A stretch of DNA of 64,000 nt from Cristatella mucedo (taxonomy: Eukaryota; Bryozoa; Phylactolaemata; Cristatellidae), in assembly GCA_009760855.2 (NCBI GenBank), contig WPIO01000005.1:13318001-13382000 (forward strand). The letters run 5' to 3'. A program made the position numbers and the translations under genes. Position 1 is the stretch's first letter. Each line of letters opens with the position of its first letter. Positions 10,936-46,295 of this stretch are shown here, in pieces. The notes under the pieces were generated by a model. The model searched no databases, was not told where the DNA came from, and saw nothing but the letters and a program-made list of their open reading frames with translations.

Positions 10936-12460
10936 AACCCATCTAACTCCAATAGCCCATCGCTTCTCTAGCTTCTCAGTCCAGAAGATTGACGAGATCA
11001 CGGAGTCCATCACGTCGTAGGTAGCATCCCCCTAGAATGCTCTCCCTCGATTCCTTGCAGCACCGAAATGTCTTCGTTCGAGCAGGTCACTAGTGATCTC
11101 GTCTGCAAGTTCACATCCCAATCAAGGAAGACACCAAGTCCTTTGGACCCTATTCACACTGTCCTGCTCCTATGTTGCATTGATGTGCTACTGCCATGCA
11201 CAACTAACATCATTCATATGTCATTAGCCTCAGGTCATGTCCGAGTACCTTCCAAAAAACTGTAGTCAGGCCACTCCTCAAGAAAGTGAAGCTAGACCAA
11301 GAGAACTCAAGCAACTACCACCCAGTCTCCCTTCTACCATTCCTATCAAAGACACTGGAACGGGTCATGGCAGACCAGCTGAACTCATATACTGAAACTT
11401 CAAACCTTGCTAGTAAGTTCCAGTCTGGCTTTAGAGCTAATCACGTCACAGAGTCAGCATTGCTTCGGATGTAGAACGACCTACTTTGGAATGCAGTAAT
11501 GGGTAGAGTATCTCTGATTGTTTTGCTCGATCTTTCGGCAGCTTTTGATACTATCGATCACCAAGTTCTTCTAGAGTGCTCCTCATCTCGCCTGGGCATC
11601 CCTGACACGGCCCAAAATCTAGGTGTCATGTTCCAAAGAGACCATTCATGAAGACCAGGTCAGCTCCACAGTTAAGTCTGCCTACTTTCAGCTACATAAC
11701 TTTGCTAAAACTCGAGCTTGTGTAAACAGGGATACCACATCTAAGTTGGTCTATGCATTCGTGACTTCCTGTCTTGTCTTCTGTAACTCACTGCTTGCTG
11801 GTCTACCGGCCTGTGCAATCAGGCGCTTAGAGCTGGTGCAAAACTCTGTAGCTAGGCTTGTCTGTCGTGAGAATCAAAGTTGCCACATCACACCACTTCT
11901 TGCAACCTGCACAGGCTTCCAGTCAAGCAACGGATCGACCTCAAGGTTTTGTCACTCGCCGTTAGGTCCCTTCATTCTTTGGCTCCAGCCTACCTATCAG
12001 ATTTACTGCCCCACCAGGCTAAGCATCGTACCATCCACTTTTCGGAATCTAATTGTTTACCTATACCTCGTACAAATCTCAAATCCTTTGGAAACCGTGC
12101 CTGTGGTTCAAATGCTCCCAAAGCCTGGAACTCACTCCCAACCTCGGTCATGACATCTCCTGACTTGACCACATTTAAAAATAACTTAAAAACGCACCTA
12201 TTTATGACAGCATTTAGTGGGTCCCCGTGATTCGTCCTTTATGTGCTTATGTGTGCTGATACTGTTGCATACTGCCACTAACCACACTTTCATGCTGATC
12301 CTGTGCATGTCACCCTTAACCATGTTATTCTTGTTGTTTATAAAAAATGATACCCCTAACCATTCAATCGTGTTTCCTTTGCAGCACATGTAAAGTGTCT
12401 GGAAAGAGATTAAGTTCTCTAAGGGCGCTGTATCAAGAGTATTATTATTATTATTAAAGC

Positions 12461-12885
12461 ATGCAAATAATGTATGTGGAGTATTTTTGCACCGACAGGA
12501 TCCCGCTCTGCTTTCTTAGTGACGAAAAATATGTTAAAAATTCATGCAAGCATGAGTTCGAAACGGTTATGTAGTGTCATCTGTCAGTGGAAGGATGCAT
12601 TAAGCTTGGCAAAATCTGGTCGGTTTGCTATACTACCTTAAAAAAAGTCTTACTCCACCCGGTACGGTGGACTACCTAACTCCCGGTGCTGACAGATGGC
12701 TTTCGCCTTAGCATACAGAAGAATATACAATAAATATCTGAACCCTATGTACTACATAAATGGTTAATTAAAGTCTCGCAGAAGTAAAAATAATACTGAC
12801 AGGGTAAATAAACTAATAGCAGTTTTGGCCTCGGTGCTTCTTAATAACCTCTCTTACATGCCACGGTATCAAGTCTCTCAAATTT
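12461..12885. other. Nothing recognised
   Basis: AT-rich unique sequence between the LINE and the candidate exon. It has no open frame of note. Confidence 0.4.
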
Positions 12886-13045
12886 TTACAAGTCTGTGGC
12901 TATATTACCCCAATAGTACTGCAGACGGCTAAACATCTCTTCCGGAGTCATAGCATGCACAGAACACGACTTGGTGCGAAAACGAGCAGGAAAAGGCAAG
13001 ACTTCTGCCAGTGATAGGGAAACCCCACTCTCATACCCATAGTGA
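12886..13045 (-). CDS. Candidate terminal exon, possibly last NHE exon
   Basis: Acceptor GTGTGCGAAG opens a phase-2 frame from 13045 to a TAA at 12888-12886, 52 residues long: HYGYESGVSLSLAEVL, PFPARFRTKSCSVHAM, TPEEMFSRLQYYWGN, IATDL. The phase matches the provisional donor of NHE exon 9, and the strand and order are right for a C-terminal exon after intervening transposons. NHE C-termini are poorly conserved, so homology cannot settle it. It could equally belong to another gene or be chance. Confidence 0.3.
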
Positions 13046-14444
13046 CTTCGCACACATGAGAGAGCTTGTATATCGCCAGACGGGAGTGCAATGACAAGAC
13101 TGCAGCTCTGATTCAATGGACACTTCGACCTGTATAAGCACGTTGGCCATCAAGAAATACAGCAGCACTGGCAGATACAGTGTAGGTAGGTGTGTACAGT
13201 CAGTGACAGAGCAGCCAAGGGAGGGGCAGAGGACGGCCCTGCAGTCTGCAAAGGAGCACCTCTCACTGATAGCTATGATCGCGGGCATTTTGCCTTAGTC
13301 GGTTTAAATTCGTCGCGTTTACTAACTGTGCTGCGTGCGAATCTAGCCAGAAAGATCTGCTGGGACCCATTTGCTAGGGCAAAGTGAGCAATGCAGCTAA
13401 TCCAATAGTGAGACCTACGTAGGCAAAAATAACCCTAGAGACCTGATGACACAAAGTGGCTAGTAGGCCACCTATTAGGCTACATTAAGCACGATGCAAG
13501 GTTATTAGCCAAGCCCGTGAATGCCGTCAGCCAAGGGTTTCAAGCGACTTAATGTGATTATGAACATAAGAATGGCTACCAAGCATTGGTGGCCATCTCG
13601 GTGCAGCCCTCATCTTGGTTGGCCTAACGGCACAATGTGTGCAAGGTGCAAAGACCTTACGCTAGCAATATGCCGACGATGAAACACGGAAAACAGAGTA
13701 CTAAACAGCAACATGCAGCATTAGCAGCAACACCGTATTAGTAAAAGCACAATAATAGCCTGTATTCTACAGCTGATACATTCGGGTGACTTCATGCTAA
13801 CTTGCTAACAGGCTCGCAGCTGCTCACGTTCAGCACTAGACTCACCGACCGGAGGCCATTGCTCTAAAGTATCAGCTTCAATAGCTCATGAGAGAGACAA
13901 CATTTGCAGAGACCGAACCTACCTAAGGGGGAAGCTAAGTGTAACTCAGACTGTGCAGTTGTGTTCCACTGGCTACTCTGATAGCTAACTTGTTATGCTG
14001 TAGCCCTCCACCTTCGGGGTCATGACCATAGCTAGTGATCAAAGAAATATGGAAGACTTCCTTACAAAGGGATTAAGGAAGATTTTTTGGTTAACCCACT
14101 ACTAACCAGTCCTCAACGAAATGTTGATTTTGGAGCCCACTTGTGGCTGGATGTGTGTTTCAAATTTGCTGCAAGCAATAAGCACCATTAGGACAGGACA
14201 GGTCCTTGCCGCATTCAAACGGTTCAGACACCGTTGGTCACATCATCTGCTGCCAGCCAGGAACTAGTCACCATCAGCACCACTGAAGAGATCTTGTCGT
14301 TCAAAGCAGGATTCTGTCATTCTTACCGAAAATCCTCGACTGGTGATGGTGCTCTTCCACAGGTGAATATCGCATGGCGTCAACACGGTACACTGTTGAA
14401 CAGCATTCAGCTGCATTGCCTGCATCGGCACAGCCAGGTCAATG
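13046..14444. other. No supported gene
   Basis: Contains a minus-strand open stretch at 13288-13046 (VLLYFLMANVLIQVEV) with an acceptor-like TCCTTTGCAG, but its end has no convincing donor. The remainder shows no repeat or coding signal that I can defend. Confidence 0.35.
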
Positions 14445-14605
14445 TGATAGGAGGTAAAGTGCTCGCTCTTCAAGACCGATGTCGTGGGTTCAGTCCTGCA
14501 GTAGAAGATCCATAATCGCCAACTGCAAGTGGTGGTGATAGCCATTGTGGCTCATCTGCTGCTATACAAATAAGCCTGGTAAATCAGCTAACATTTTTTT
14601 CTAGC
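14445..14605 (+). repeat. SINE B copy
   Basis: Shows GGTAAAGTGCTCGCTC (A-box region), GTGGGTTCAGTCCTG (B-box region), body CCAACTGCAAGTGGTGGTGA, TAGCCATTGTGGCTC and the family end GTAAATCAGCTAAC. It lies just upstream of the hAT relic. Confidence 0.75.
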
Positions 14606-14838
14606 CCGTTATCCACGGAGCACTCGAAATCAATCAAGATCCTGGGCCAAGACCTGTCGTTTCGACCTATAGCCTCAACTTAGTCGACAAGATTCATCGT
14701 TTATACTTGCTTGAGTGCTGATTCCTTCCATTACCACGTGCATCGGACGGGTGGGGTATACCTAAGCCTTGAATTAGAAAAAGTTGCATATCACCACCCG
14801 CAATTCTGATTTCAGACAAGTGGCCCGAGTATTCCTTT

Positions 14839-16967
14839 ATGATTGAGAAAGTTTACTGCTTCCCATGCTTCTGTTTCCAATCCTCGCATCGTTCGGACCC
14901 ATTAAAAACAGGCAGGTTCGGCAACCGGAAGAAGGTCGGTGGCGGCACATATTGCAAACTTTTCGAGAATCAAGGCAGCTATCCGTCACAGCACATCAAG
15001 GCGATTCAGAGGGCCATTGACCTGGTGAACAAGGAAGGAGTACAATATTACAGGAAAGTATGGTATCAAGAAACACAGACAGGCCTGGTAATCCTGGTAA
15101 TAAATTCGGTTGCAGGGATCAGCCAACACAATTTGATTCCTAATGAGCCAGGGCCTGCCCTGCCGGGGCCATGTGACAAGCTGGTCGATCCACTCGACCG
15201 AGGCGACTTCCGCGAGCTTCTCCATGAGCAAACAGGACATCGAGCTTGCTGCCATCGCACTCCAGAAGGCCCCTTCGAAGAACGCCGAAATGACTAGTTC
15301 TGACATTCAGAAGGATATCCGTTATTCACGCACTTGCAAGTGTCTAGATGACGAGCAAGGTGAGGCTTGTTACTGCGATGTTATGGCAGACGAAACGAGT
15401 GATTCAAGCAAGAAGGAGCAGCTGCCTCTTGTGAACCGCTTCGTTTAGGTCAAGACCGGCATGCTGAGCGAGCCAGTCGTCGATGTGAAGCACGTGACAA
15501 ATATCTGTGCTGATACTCTGCACTGCAATCGTTGAGACATTCAGAACGATCGTAGTCGTCCGACTGCCAATCGTCGCGGACAGGGCTGTGATGGTGCGCC
15601 CAACCTGAGCGGTGCAATTAATGGTCTGCAAGACCTGGTCGAGCAACTGAACGAATTGTCATACTACAAGCATAGCTGGGCACACAGGCTCCACCTAGCC
15701 ATAGCTGTGGCCCGCACAGCCGGAGTCACCGACTTGCCATACTTTTCGAATTGCTCAGTGACATTATCGATGTGCCGATGAGTTCTTGCAAGCGCAACGA
15801 CGAACTGCTCTGTAAGCAAAAGGTCATACAGGGCCTGACCAACATACTGCAGGTTAAGACAGGCCGCGGCCTGAACCAGAAGACTGCACTGGTGAGTCCA
15901 GTAGATACATCGCGGTCGTCATTTTGGCGAGCGCTGCATCGGTTATTCGATATGTTTACCCTGACCAATGCAGTCATTGAGCACGTCAAATGTCGAAGAG
16001 AATGGTAACATGACTGAGCAGAGAATCATGGCGCCATCCCTCCTCGACCACGTGCTTTCGTTCAAGTTCGCTTTCATCTTCAATCTCACGGAACATTTGC
16101 TATTGACTACACATGAGCTATCACAGGCATTTCAATAAAACAGGATCGCAATACTGTCAAAGCCTTGCACTTGGTCGATCGCACCGTGCAGGCACTGACG
16201 GAGATGCGAACGGCTGACTGCCATGATCCGTTGACAAAAGTGTAGAAGTTCTGTCAGCATCTTGAGATCGATGTGCCCAACATGACCGCCAACTACATCT
16301 AATCCGGTCGGCCTCTTTGCAATGAGCGAACGAATAATAATGAACAGTTCTTCCATGTCGACTTAATCTATATGGCAATTGACAAGATGCAGTCAGGACT
16401 GGACTTTCAATTTGACAAGGAGTCTAAGGAGGTACTTCGACTGGCTGCTTGCATCTGCCTTCATCAACACTTCTCTGCATTCAATGTCGACACACCGTTT
16501 TAGAGCTTGCAATCAAATTCTGTAAGATGGAATTTCCAGTCGTCGAGCCGGCCCTCTTACGACAGCAGCTCCACAACTTCCGGCAACATCGGCAACAGTC
16601 TCGGCACTGAAGAACGTCGGCACGCTATCCCATCTTGCAGCCGTGCTGACTGGCATAGTCAGGTCGATCCGAGGCCGGCTATGACCTGCAGTGCAAGCTG
16701 GTGCGACTTATTCTGACACTATCCGCATCGATCGTCAAGGCCGAATGTGTGTTCAGCTTATTAAAACTTATCAACACACCCATTCAAATGACTATGGGTG
16801 CAGACTACCTCAACGACACCGTGCTCTTGTATCGTGAGAAAGAAACGGACTCGATGGTGACAAATATCTTGACATACTGTCAATCTATATACAGCCACTG
16901 CTGTAAAGCCGAAAAAAGACTTGCAATTTCCACTGTGTCATCATTTTCGGCAGGGCTTGCTCCCTAG
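14839..16967 (+). pseudogene. Decayed hAT-superfamily transposase (TTF/ZMYM-type)
   Basis: Fragments in order match a hAT transposase. A TTF-type zinc-finger remnant (VYCFPCFCFQSS, GRFGNRKK, SQHIKAIQRAI) lies at 14.84-15.1 kb. Near 15.3-15.45 kb there is SSDIQKDIRYS followed by VMADETSDSSKKEQLPLV, the RNase H-like entry block, then MLSEPVVDVK. At 15.87-15.98 kb LNQKTALVSPVDTSRSSF and HRLFDMFTLTNAVIEHV correspond to the CDTRW block. At 16.3-16.5 kb are NMTANYI, FFHVDLIYMAIDKMQSGL and FSAFN. The C-terminal dimerisation segment LILTLSASIVKAECVFSLLK plus NTPIQMTMGADYLNDTV ends near 16.9 kb. Frames are broken by stops and shifts, so no transposase is made. No terminal inverted repeats could be identified by eye. 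It resembles sequences also found as domesticated ZMYM genes, but the lesions argue for a relic. Confidence 0.8.
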
Positions 16968-16984
16968 CTGAAAATTCTGGCTCT

Positions 16985-17480
16985 ATCACTGTACTGTGAT
17001 GTATCTCCGTCTGTAACTCCACAAAGTCATTAAGACCATGTGGGTGTTACGCAGGAGAATTTTGCATAGCGCACTCACAGCCTAAGCGGCTTTCGGTATG
17101 CATTCGGTAGCCCACAGACTTCGTCTCACGCAACAAAGAGAAAGTGGGAAGCATAGCAGACTCAGGAGAGCAGTTGAGGTAGTGAGTGGCATATAAGTAG
17201 CAGCTCAGGACCGCTGAAAAGGATGTGCCATAGTCGGCAGTAGGAGAGTAGTTGTCGGTGCATAAGAATTGTGGAAGTTCCACAGTCTAGAACCTGCAGA
17301 ACTAAAGCTTCTGTCGCCAACTGTCTTTAAGCGAAGGAATGGGACAGCTAATTTATTGTCCACACAGGACCCGAGGGTGCGAACAGGCTGAAACTGATGC
17401 AGCAGTTCAGCTAGGTACGAAGGAGCCAAGCCGTGGCGGGCCTGTGTACAGCGGTCACGCACGCATGCACACACACACAC
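16985..17480 (-). mobile_element. LINE family 2, 3' half with RT C-terminus
   Basis: On the minus strand 17480 to 17205 encodes a CR1/L2-type RT C-terminus (HGLAPSYLAELLHQF, LAVPFLRLKTVGDRSFSSAG, SRLWNF). It is followed by a 3' UTR containing CTTTCTCTTTGTTGCGTGAG, GCTTAGGCTGTGAGTGCGCT, and the terminus GACTTTGTGGAGTTACAGAC, GGAGATACAT. The same 3' sequence recurs at 44.4, 45.1, 45.2, 47.7 and 56.7 kb. This copy defines those shorter units as the end of a second LINE family. Confidence 0.75.
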
Positions 17481-17505
17481 TCACACGCACGCGCGCACGC
17501 ATGCA
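17458..17505. repeat. CA/CG-rich alternating purine-pyrimidine tract
   Basis: Alternating purine-pyrimidine run (ACACACACACACTCACACGC, then CGCGCGCACGCATGC). Such tracts can adopt Z-DNA. Confidence 0.8.
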
Positions 17506-17520
17506 TACATATAATATGTA

Positions 17521-17784
17521 TATGAAGGGCTTTGCTTTGCTTGCCCTGCAAATGCTTCATACTCCACAGCAGACAAAAGTCAGTACCTTTAACTCAGAGC
17601 TAGATAAAATTGGGATCGGTTTTCCTGCATACATTTTGCCAATAATTCGACACAAACTCCTCCACGGCATTACTCCAAGGGATTTTTCTGCAACAACTTG
17701 TGATTTAACACGAAGGAGAAACCAGGTCCGAAGTGGGACCGAAAACGCTGTCGTTTGTATAGAGCAAGGAACAGTCCTGCAAAC
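17521..17784 (+). mobile_element. Possible RT C-terminal fragment
   Basis: A plus-strand frame contains LPIIRHKLLHGITPRDF and DLTRRRNQVRSGT, reminiscent of the segment after the RT core in CR1-like LINEs. No other motif is present and it is followed by an inverted family 1 tail. Weak. Confidence 0.3.
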
Positions 17785-17875
17785 CACCATAATAATAACA
17801 GTAATAATAATACGTTTGATATAGCACCCTCAGAGAACTAATTCTTTTTCTAGGCACTTTACATTCCCATCCTGC
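17785..17875 (-). mobile_element. LINE family 1, 3'-end fragment
   Basis: Inverted terminus: AATAATAATACGTTTGATAT, AGCACCCTCAGAGAAC, then GGCACTTTACATTCC. Slightly diverged from the other tails. Confidence 0.65.
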
Positions 17876-18526
17876 CCAGTTAACTGAACCAGAGCTCTAG
17901 CAATCGAGCTATCCAATGTGCACAAGAGTGCATTCCGAGGTCGAGGGTCAGCAGAGCACGACCAGGTATCCGACAGCAGTCACAAGAGGAATGAGGGGGT
18001 GATAATTTAAGACTTCGACGGACGCCGATAAAGTGCTCACAGACCCTGAAGCTGAATCGTTGCAGCGGCGCTATCAGCAGCGCTATTCTGTGTTTCTTTT
18101 CGAGAGAGAGAATGCAAGTAGCAAATGGCTGGCAAATTCTACTCTTATACTTTCCAGTGTGCTTAGCCATTCAGCGCTCCGTAAACCCCAGTCTCGGTGC
18201 GATTGCAGCCAACATGCCCCTCTCTCACGTGTCGGCATGCTCGTGCATCGGTTGTCGTCTGCCTCCACGACTACTACTACTACTGCATAGCATCTAGAGG
18301 GCGCCGACTAGTCAACTCTGTGCACGATGGCTGCAGGGCGCGCCAAAAAGAGTGCAGAAGACGAGATACTCGAGCGCACTCGTCACAAGCGCTAGTCGAA
18401 GCCAAAATGGCTGTTGTGAAAGCCGCGTGGCACAGGGAAGCGTAAGCAAACGAGGTTAGCGCGCTCGCCCGAGCTCGGATCGACGACTGCAGGCAAGCAT
18501 CAGCAGACTGCCGCCGGCCGTCTAAC
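17876..18526. other. Downstream of NHE exon 9; no further exon recognised
   Basis: The exon 9 frame stays open to a TAG at 18282-18280 (through RRQSADACLQSSIRARAS), so this part may be coding if the weak donor at 18526 is not used. The 17.9-18.28 kb stretch holds a short CTACTACTAC tract (about 18269-18286) and no other signal. Confidence 0.35.
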
Positions 18527-42531
<24,005 letters not shown>

Positions 42532-43944
42532 GACAACCGCTAGGCACTGATGTATCCATCCATCGGCTTTCCTAAATACCTAGCGCTTCGCTCACCCGGT
42601 GCGCGCAAGCGGCGAAGGGCGCTGAGAGCGCGGCTATTGGACGAGCGCGTCGACGCGCGCCACCTGGCGAGGCGCAGGTAGGGAGCTTGGCGGCGGCTGC
42701 CTCGGCCGTCGCCTATCTGCGCGCGCGCGACGGAGCTCCGTAGAGAGAGGGGAGAGAGACAGGAGACAGAGAGCGGGCGGGCAGTATGGGCGGAACGGCA
42801 GCGAGCGCCGCACGTGCCGCGGCAGGGTCGGTCCGCAAGGCTCGGTCTCCCGCACCGAGCGCCGCCGCCACCGCGTGCGCGCGACGCTCGCCGCAGACGG
42901 CCAACCGCGGCGCGTCGTCGCCCGTCGGAAGTGCAGCGCTCGCGGGGAAAGGGGAGGCGCATAAAGCTCACTCATTACGCGACGTAAGCAGATGCGTCCG
43001 AGCCTGCCGCTCGATTGACAGTTTGCGTACAATAATTAGCATCGGCGTCAAACCCCGCGCGGTAACCTCGCGCCGGCGCTGTATCGGACGCGCTCTTCGC
43101 CCGAGCCGAGAGCCTAAAAAGTATGGCGGCACCGCCAGGAGCTCGCCAGACATTTTTCTCGCTCAGAGGTGCTTCAAATGCCTTCCGCGCCAACACATCG
43201 CCATCTACCGGTGGGCAAGAGCTGGGAGCACGGCAGGCTGCACTTGCCCGCCGTACCGCGGGCCACAGCGAGTCGCAGGAGATACCGCCACCATGGCTTG
43301 GCATCGAAGCTCATTCGCGCGCTTCAAGGCCTGCATCACCAACAGTAGGGCTACACGCCGTAGCAACGAAGTTCCTCTCCTATCGGCCCGGATCGCAATT
43401 TCGCCGGTTTAACTCCGAACTCTCCGTAAACTGACCTTTGCACTTCCGTTTCGCTCTTGCTCCACCCGGTTCCTCACTAATCTCCCGAATCGTGAAATAA
43501 ATAGTAAGTATAAAAAAAAGTACTATTTCTATGGCGCCGTGCGCTGACGCGATCTCACTCTAGGTACTTTACGTACGCTACGTCTGCGGGCAGGATAGAC
43601 GAATGCGACGGCGCGACGAACGGCGCGAGCGGCCCGACGTCGCGCCGTTCGCGCCCGCCGCCATCGCCTGTAACGGGCTGCCGCTTGGGAGCGCCCACGA
43701 ATACTCGGACGGTCGCCGACGGAGTAGACCAGCCGTGACGGCTTCCCGTCGTCCTGCGCAGCTGCCACTCGGCGGGAGGCCCGACGTCAAGCAGCGCGGC
43801 GTTTCGCGCGCGCGGCCCGCGACTTCCGCGTCCGGTCAGAACGAGGCCGCAAACGCAAACCTAATGACGGTGCTAGTCGCAGCCGCCGCGCGACGAATAC
43901 AGGCGACGCCCGGACCTCATATTATGGCTAGCGACGCGGGCGAT

Positions 43945-44032
43945 CCTTGAATGCCCACTGCAAACGGCGGCGATAGCCGTCAAGGTTCTCGGGCTGTTAA
44001 ATCACCTAACCTCATTGTTTTTATTATTATTA
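43945..44032 (+). repeat. SINE B, 3' half
   Basis: GATCCTTGAATGCCCACTGC, AAACGGCGGCGATAGCCGTC, AAGGTTC and the end TGTTAAATCACCTAACCTCA with an ATT tail. The tRNA-like head is missing. Confidence 0.7.
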
Positions 44033-44400
44033 GCGTAGCCTATGCAAGCCTCCTGGGTGCCTCTCTAAAATGAACCGATTCTCATGGGCAAGGCTCGCAG
44101 TCGGCAGCAAACGTGCCGATGCCATCTCGGACCGCCTGCGGTCAGCTAGAAGGCCTTAGCTCGAGAAACCAAGTGACACGTGACCCCTCTGAGTGCCGCG
44201 CTACGCTGCACTTTCGCACGCGACTGCTCATCGTGGCCTCTGAAATCTGAGCAAGAACCAGCACTGGCACGTCAAATTTTTTAATGGAAGTGAGTGGATG
44301 GCTATGGACGGAGCGAGGTACTTGAACTTTGACTGTCCTCTAGATGTACCGATGGAAGGCAAGTCGGTGATAATCAGGCCGTGGATAATTGTATGCCGAA
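44033..44400. other. Nothing recognised
   Basis: Unique sequence between SINE B and the family 2 unit. Confidence 0.4.
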
Positions 44401-44536
44401 TAATGTAATGTAATGTAATGTATCTCCGTCTGTAACTCCACAAAGTCATAAAGATCATGTGGGTGTTACGCAGGAGAGTTTTGTATAGCGCACTCACAGC
44501 CTAAGCGGCTTTCGGTACGCATTCGGTAGCCAACAG
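44401..44536 (-). mobile_element. LINE family 2 terminal unit (short)
   Basis: Inverted unit from the TGTAA-repeat end (TAATGTAATGTAATGTATCT) through CCACAAAGTCATAAAGATCA to GGTACGCATTCGGTAGCCAA, CAG. It stops at exactly the same internal base as the copy at 45103-45234. Confidence 0.75.
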
Positions 44537-44714
44537 AATAGAACTTATTCGTATCTCTTTTATTAATGAATATTCTGAAACTCGTGCGCCATTGTTTTAG
44601 GCTTGGTATTTTGCAATTTTATATAAGCCTGGTGATTTCTTTCACCAATCTGTTAACGGCTTGAGTTGAATACAGCCTTATATTCTTAAGATTTATATAT
44701 TCTTATGATTTGAA

Positions 44715-44856
44715 ACAGGGGTTAAAGTGCACGACTTTGATAACCGAAGTCCTGGTGAATGTATCTGATGACTGGGGTCGTGGGCTCAAGCCCTATGGCG
44801 TATGTGAAGCGCTTGGATAGAAATTTGGTTCTCTTAGGGCGGTATACAAGTGAATG

Positions 44857-44862
<6 letters not shown>
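44715..44862 (+). repeat. SINE A copy (diverged)
   Basis: GGGGTCGTGGGCTCAAGCCC (degenerate B box), GGATAGAAATTTGGTTCTCT, TAGGGCGGTATACAAGTGAA. Followed by TA then TG dinucleotides (44860-44888). Confidence 0.7.
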
Positions 44863-44887
<25 letters not shown>

Positions 44888-45102
44888 CACAGTAGATATA
44901 CATATATATATAAGGATTAATAAGGAAGTTAAAAAATAATTCTGTCTCTCGCAGCTTTGCAGCGTCAGTGTCAATTTTTTTATGTTCATATTAGTGCTGA
45001 AATGATTTAATGATTTGTTCTTCAATGATTCGTTTGTCGTGCTTTAAGGCTGCAGTTCTTCTGACATTGGTAGCATGGCTGCGAAATCTAGCACCCACTG
45101 AT

Positions 45103-45235
45103 GAGACGTAATGAAATGTATCTCCCTCTGTAATTCCACAAAGTCATAAAGACCATGTGGGTGTTACTCAGGAGAGTTTTGTATAGCGCACTCACAGCCT
45201 AAGCGGCTTTCGGTACGCATTCGGTAGCCAACAGA
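45103..45235 (-). mobile_element. LINE family 2 terminal unit (short)
   Basis: AATGAAATGTATCTCCCTCT to TACGCATTCGGTAGCCAACA, G, about 95 percent like the unit at 44401 by eye and with the same two ends. Confidence 0.75.
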
Positions 45236-45465
45236 TAATGTATCTCTGCCTGTAACTCAACTAAACCACAAAGATTAAGTGAGTAATACGGAGGAGAGTT
45301 TTGCATAGTTAACTCAAAACCGAAGTGACTTTCTGTAAGTGTACGGTAGCCGACAGACTTAATCTCACACAACAAAGAGAAAGTCAGAAGTAAAGCTGAG
45401 TCAGGATAGCAATTGAGGTAGTGAGCAGCTTGGAAGTATCAGCTCAGGGTGGCTAGAAAGGACTA
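45236..45465 (-). mobile_element. LINE family 2, 3' UTR (older, longer copy)
   Basis: Begins ATAATGTATCTCTGCCTGTA immediately after the preceding unit and extends through GACTTAATCTCACACAACAA, AGAGAAAGTCAGAAG into GCTCAGGGTGGCTAGAAAGG, paralleling the copy at 16985-17220 with more substitutions. Confidence 0.7.
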
Positions 45466-46295
45466 CATCGCGTTCCTGCGAAAGATCTTTCTGGGGCCGT
45501 TCCTCACACTTTTAATGCTGTGCATCTGCTCTTTAGCAGCCACCGATAAATCATCTGCGTCATGCATCGCACGATCTGTTGCTTGCTACCCAGCTCTCTT
45601 CAGTTGCCTCCGTACTAGCCCCATAGTCAGCATGTTCGGTCGCTAAATTGGGACAATCTTTTACTGTAGCTTCAATACGATCTCTTTAAGATGTGGCCGG
45701 TCTAGTATTTTACATAATCGGCGATCTCAAACAGTAATGCCTCTTTTTGAAAAAGTCTGATTCTTGCAAATTACACATTACAAATACACAATACAAATTA
45801 CTACAAATTAGACATTTTCTAATTTGACTAAAAGTTATCAGGATGTACTGCTCAAATATATCGTTCACCAATCTGCCGCGCCTAGATCGCGGAACAAAAT
45901 TTGTATCGCTGGCTATGGCATGCGTGACTGCAGTGGCATCCAATGCCTCGTAGCTCCAAATGAAAAGCCTCGAAGCCAAATCGCTCACTCTCATATGAAG
46001 TATCTTAGTGGCATCAATAGTCAATATCTTGCTTCACAGCCATTTTAAGAGTGCCCCAGATATTCTCGGTGTTGCAACCGCTTATGAGCTTTGGTCGCTA
46101 AGCTCAGTGGTCTCGGAAAGTATGTTGCAGCTGCTTTTCAGCACCTGCCTTGGGCGGAGTACACACAGTGTATGCAAGCTGGACACCACCGGCCCATCTT
46201 CGCCAATGCCTCTAAGATAGCTCACAACATCACCCGACCGAGTGCTTCAGGGGCAAGTTAAGCACCTCGAAATAGCACTAAGGAATCACAGGTGC
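45466..46295. other. Nothing recognised
   Basis: Short frames on both strands between 45449 and 46220 have no domain or splice support. Confidence 0.4.

Larger units (their letters stand above)
9130..12460 (+). mobile_element. LINE family 1 (CR1/L2-like), degraded copy with nested inversion
   Basis: An APE-type endonuclease segment reads ALTETWLKSEKFY, VVYRSPGT, LVLGDFNIHFD, a THTLDQ-like GHTLDQCFSYN and a SHLSDHMKFSFS, i.e. the GDFN and SDH hallmarks. A linker region (TDIKLARSTKCKLEKAYKR) and then RT follow. Beyond 10195 an inverted piece of the same family interrupts it to about 10935. RT resumes (EQVTSDLV, SPLDPI, MSLASGHV, LERVMADQL) in several frames with stops. The core RT motifs (VLGP box to YADD box) are deleted at about 11603. 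The C-terminus (APKAWNSLP, NNLKTHLFMTAFSGSP) and 3' tail GAGATTAAGTTCTCT with ATT repeats end the copy at about 12460. It is a pseudogenised retrotransposon. Confidence 0.85.

Noticed and set aside
42786-43412. 208-codon plus-strand open frame in the CpG island
   Set aside because: Stop-poor GC-rich sequence, no recognisable domain; several other frames are equally open over the same bases.
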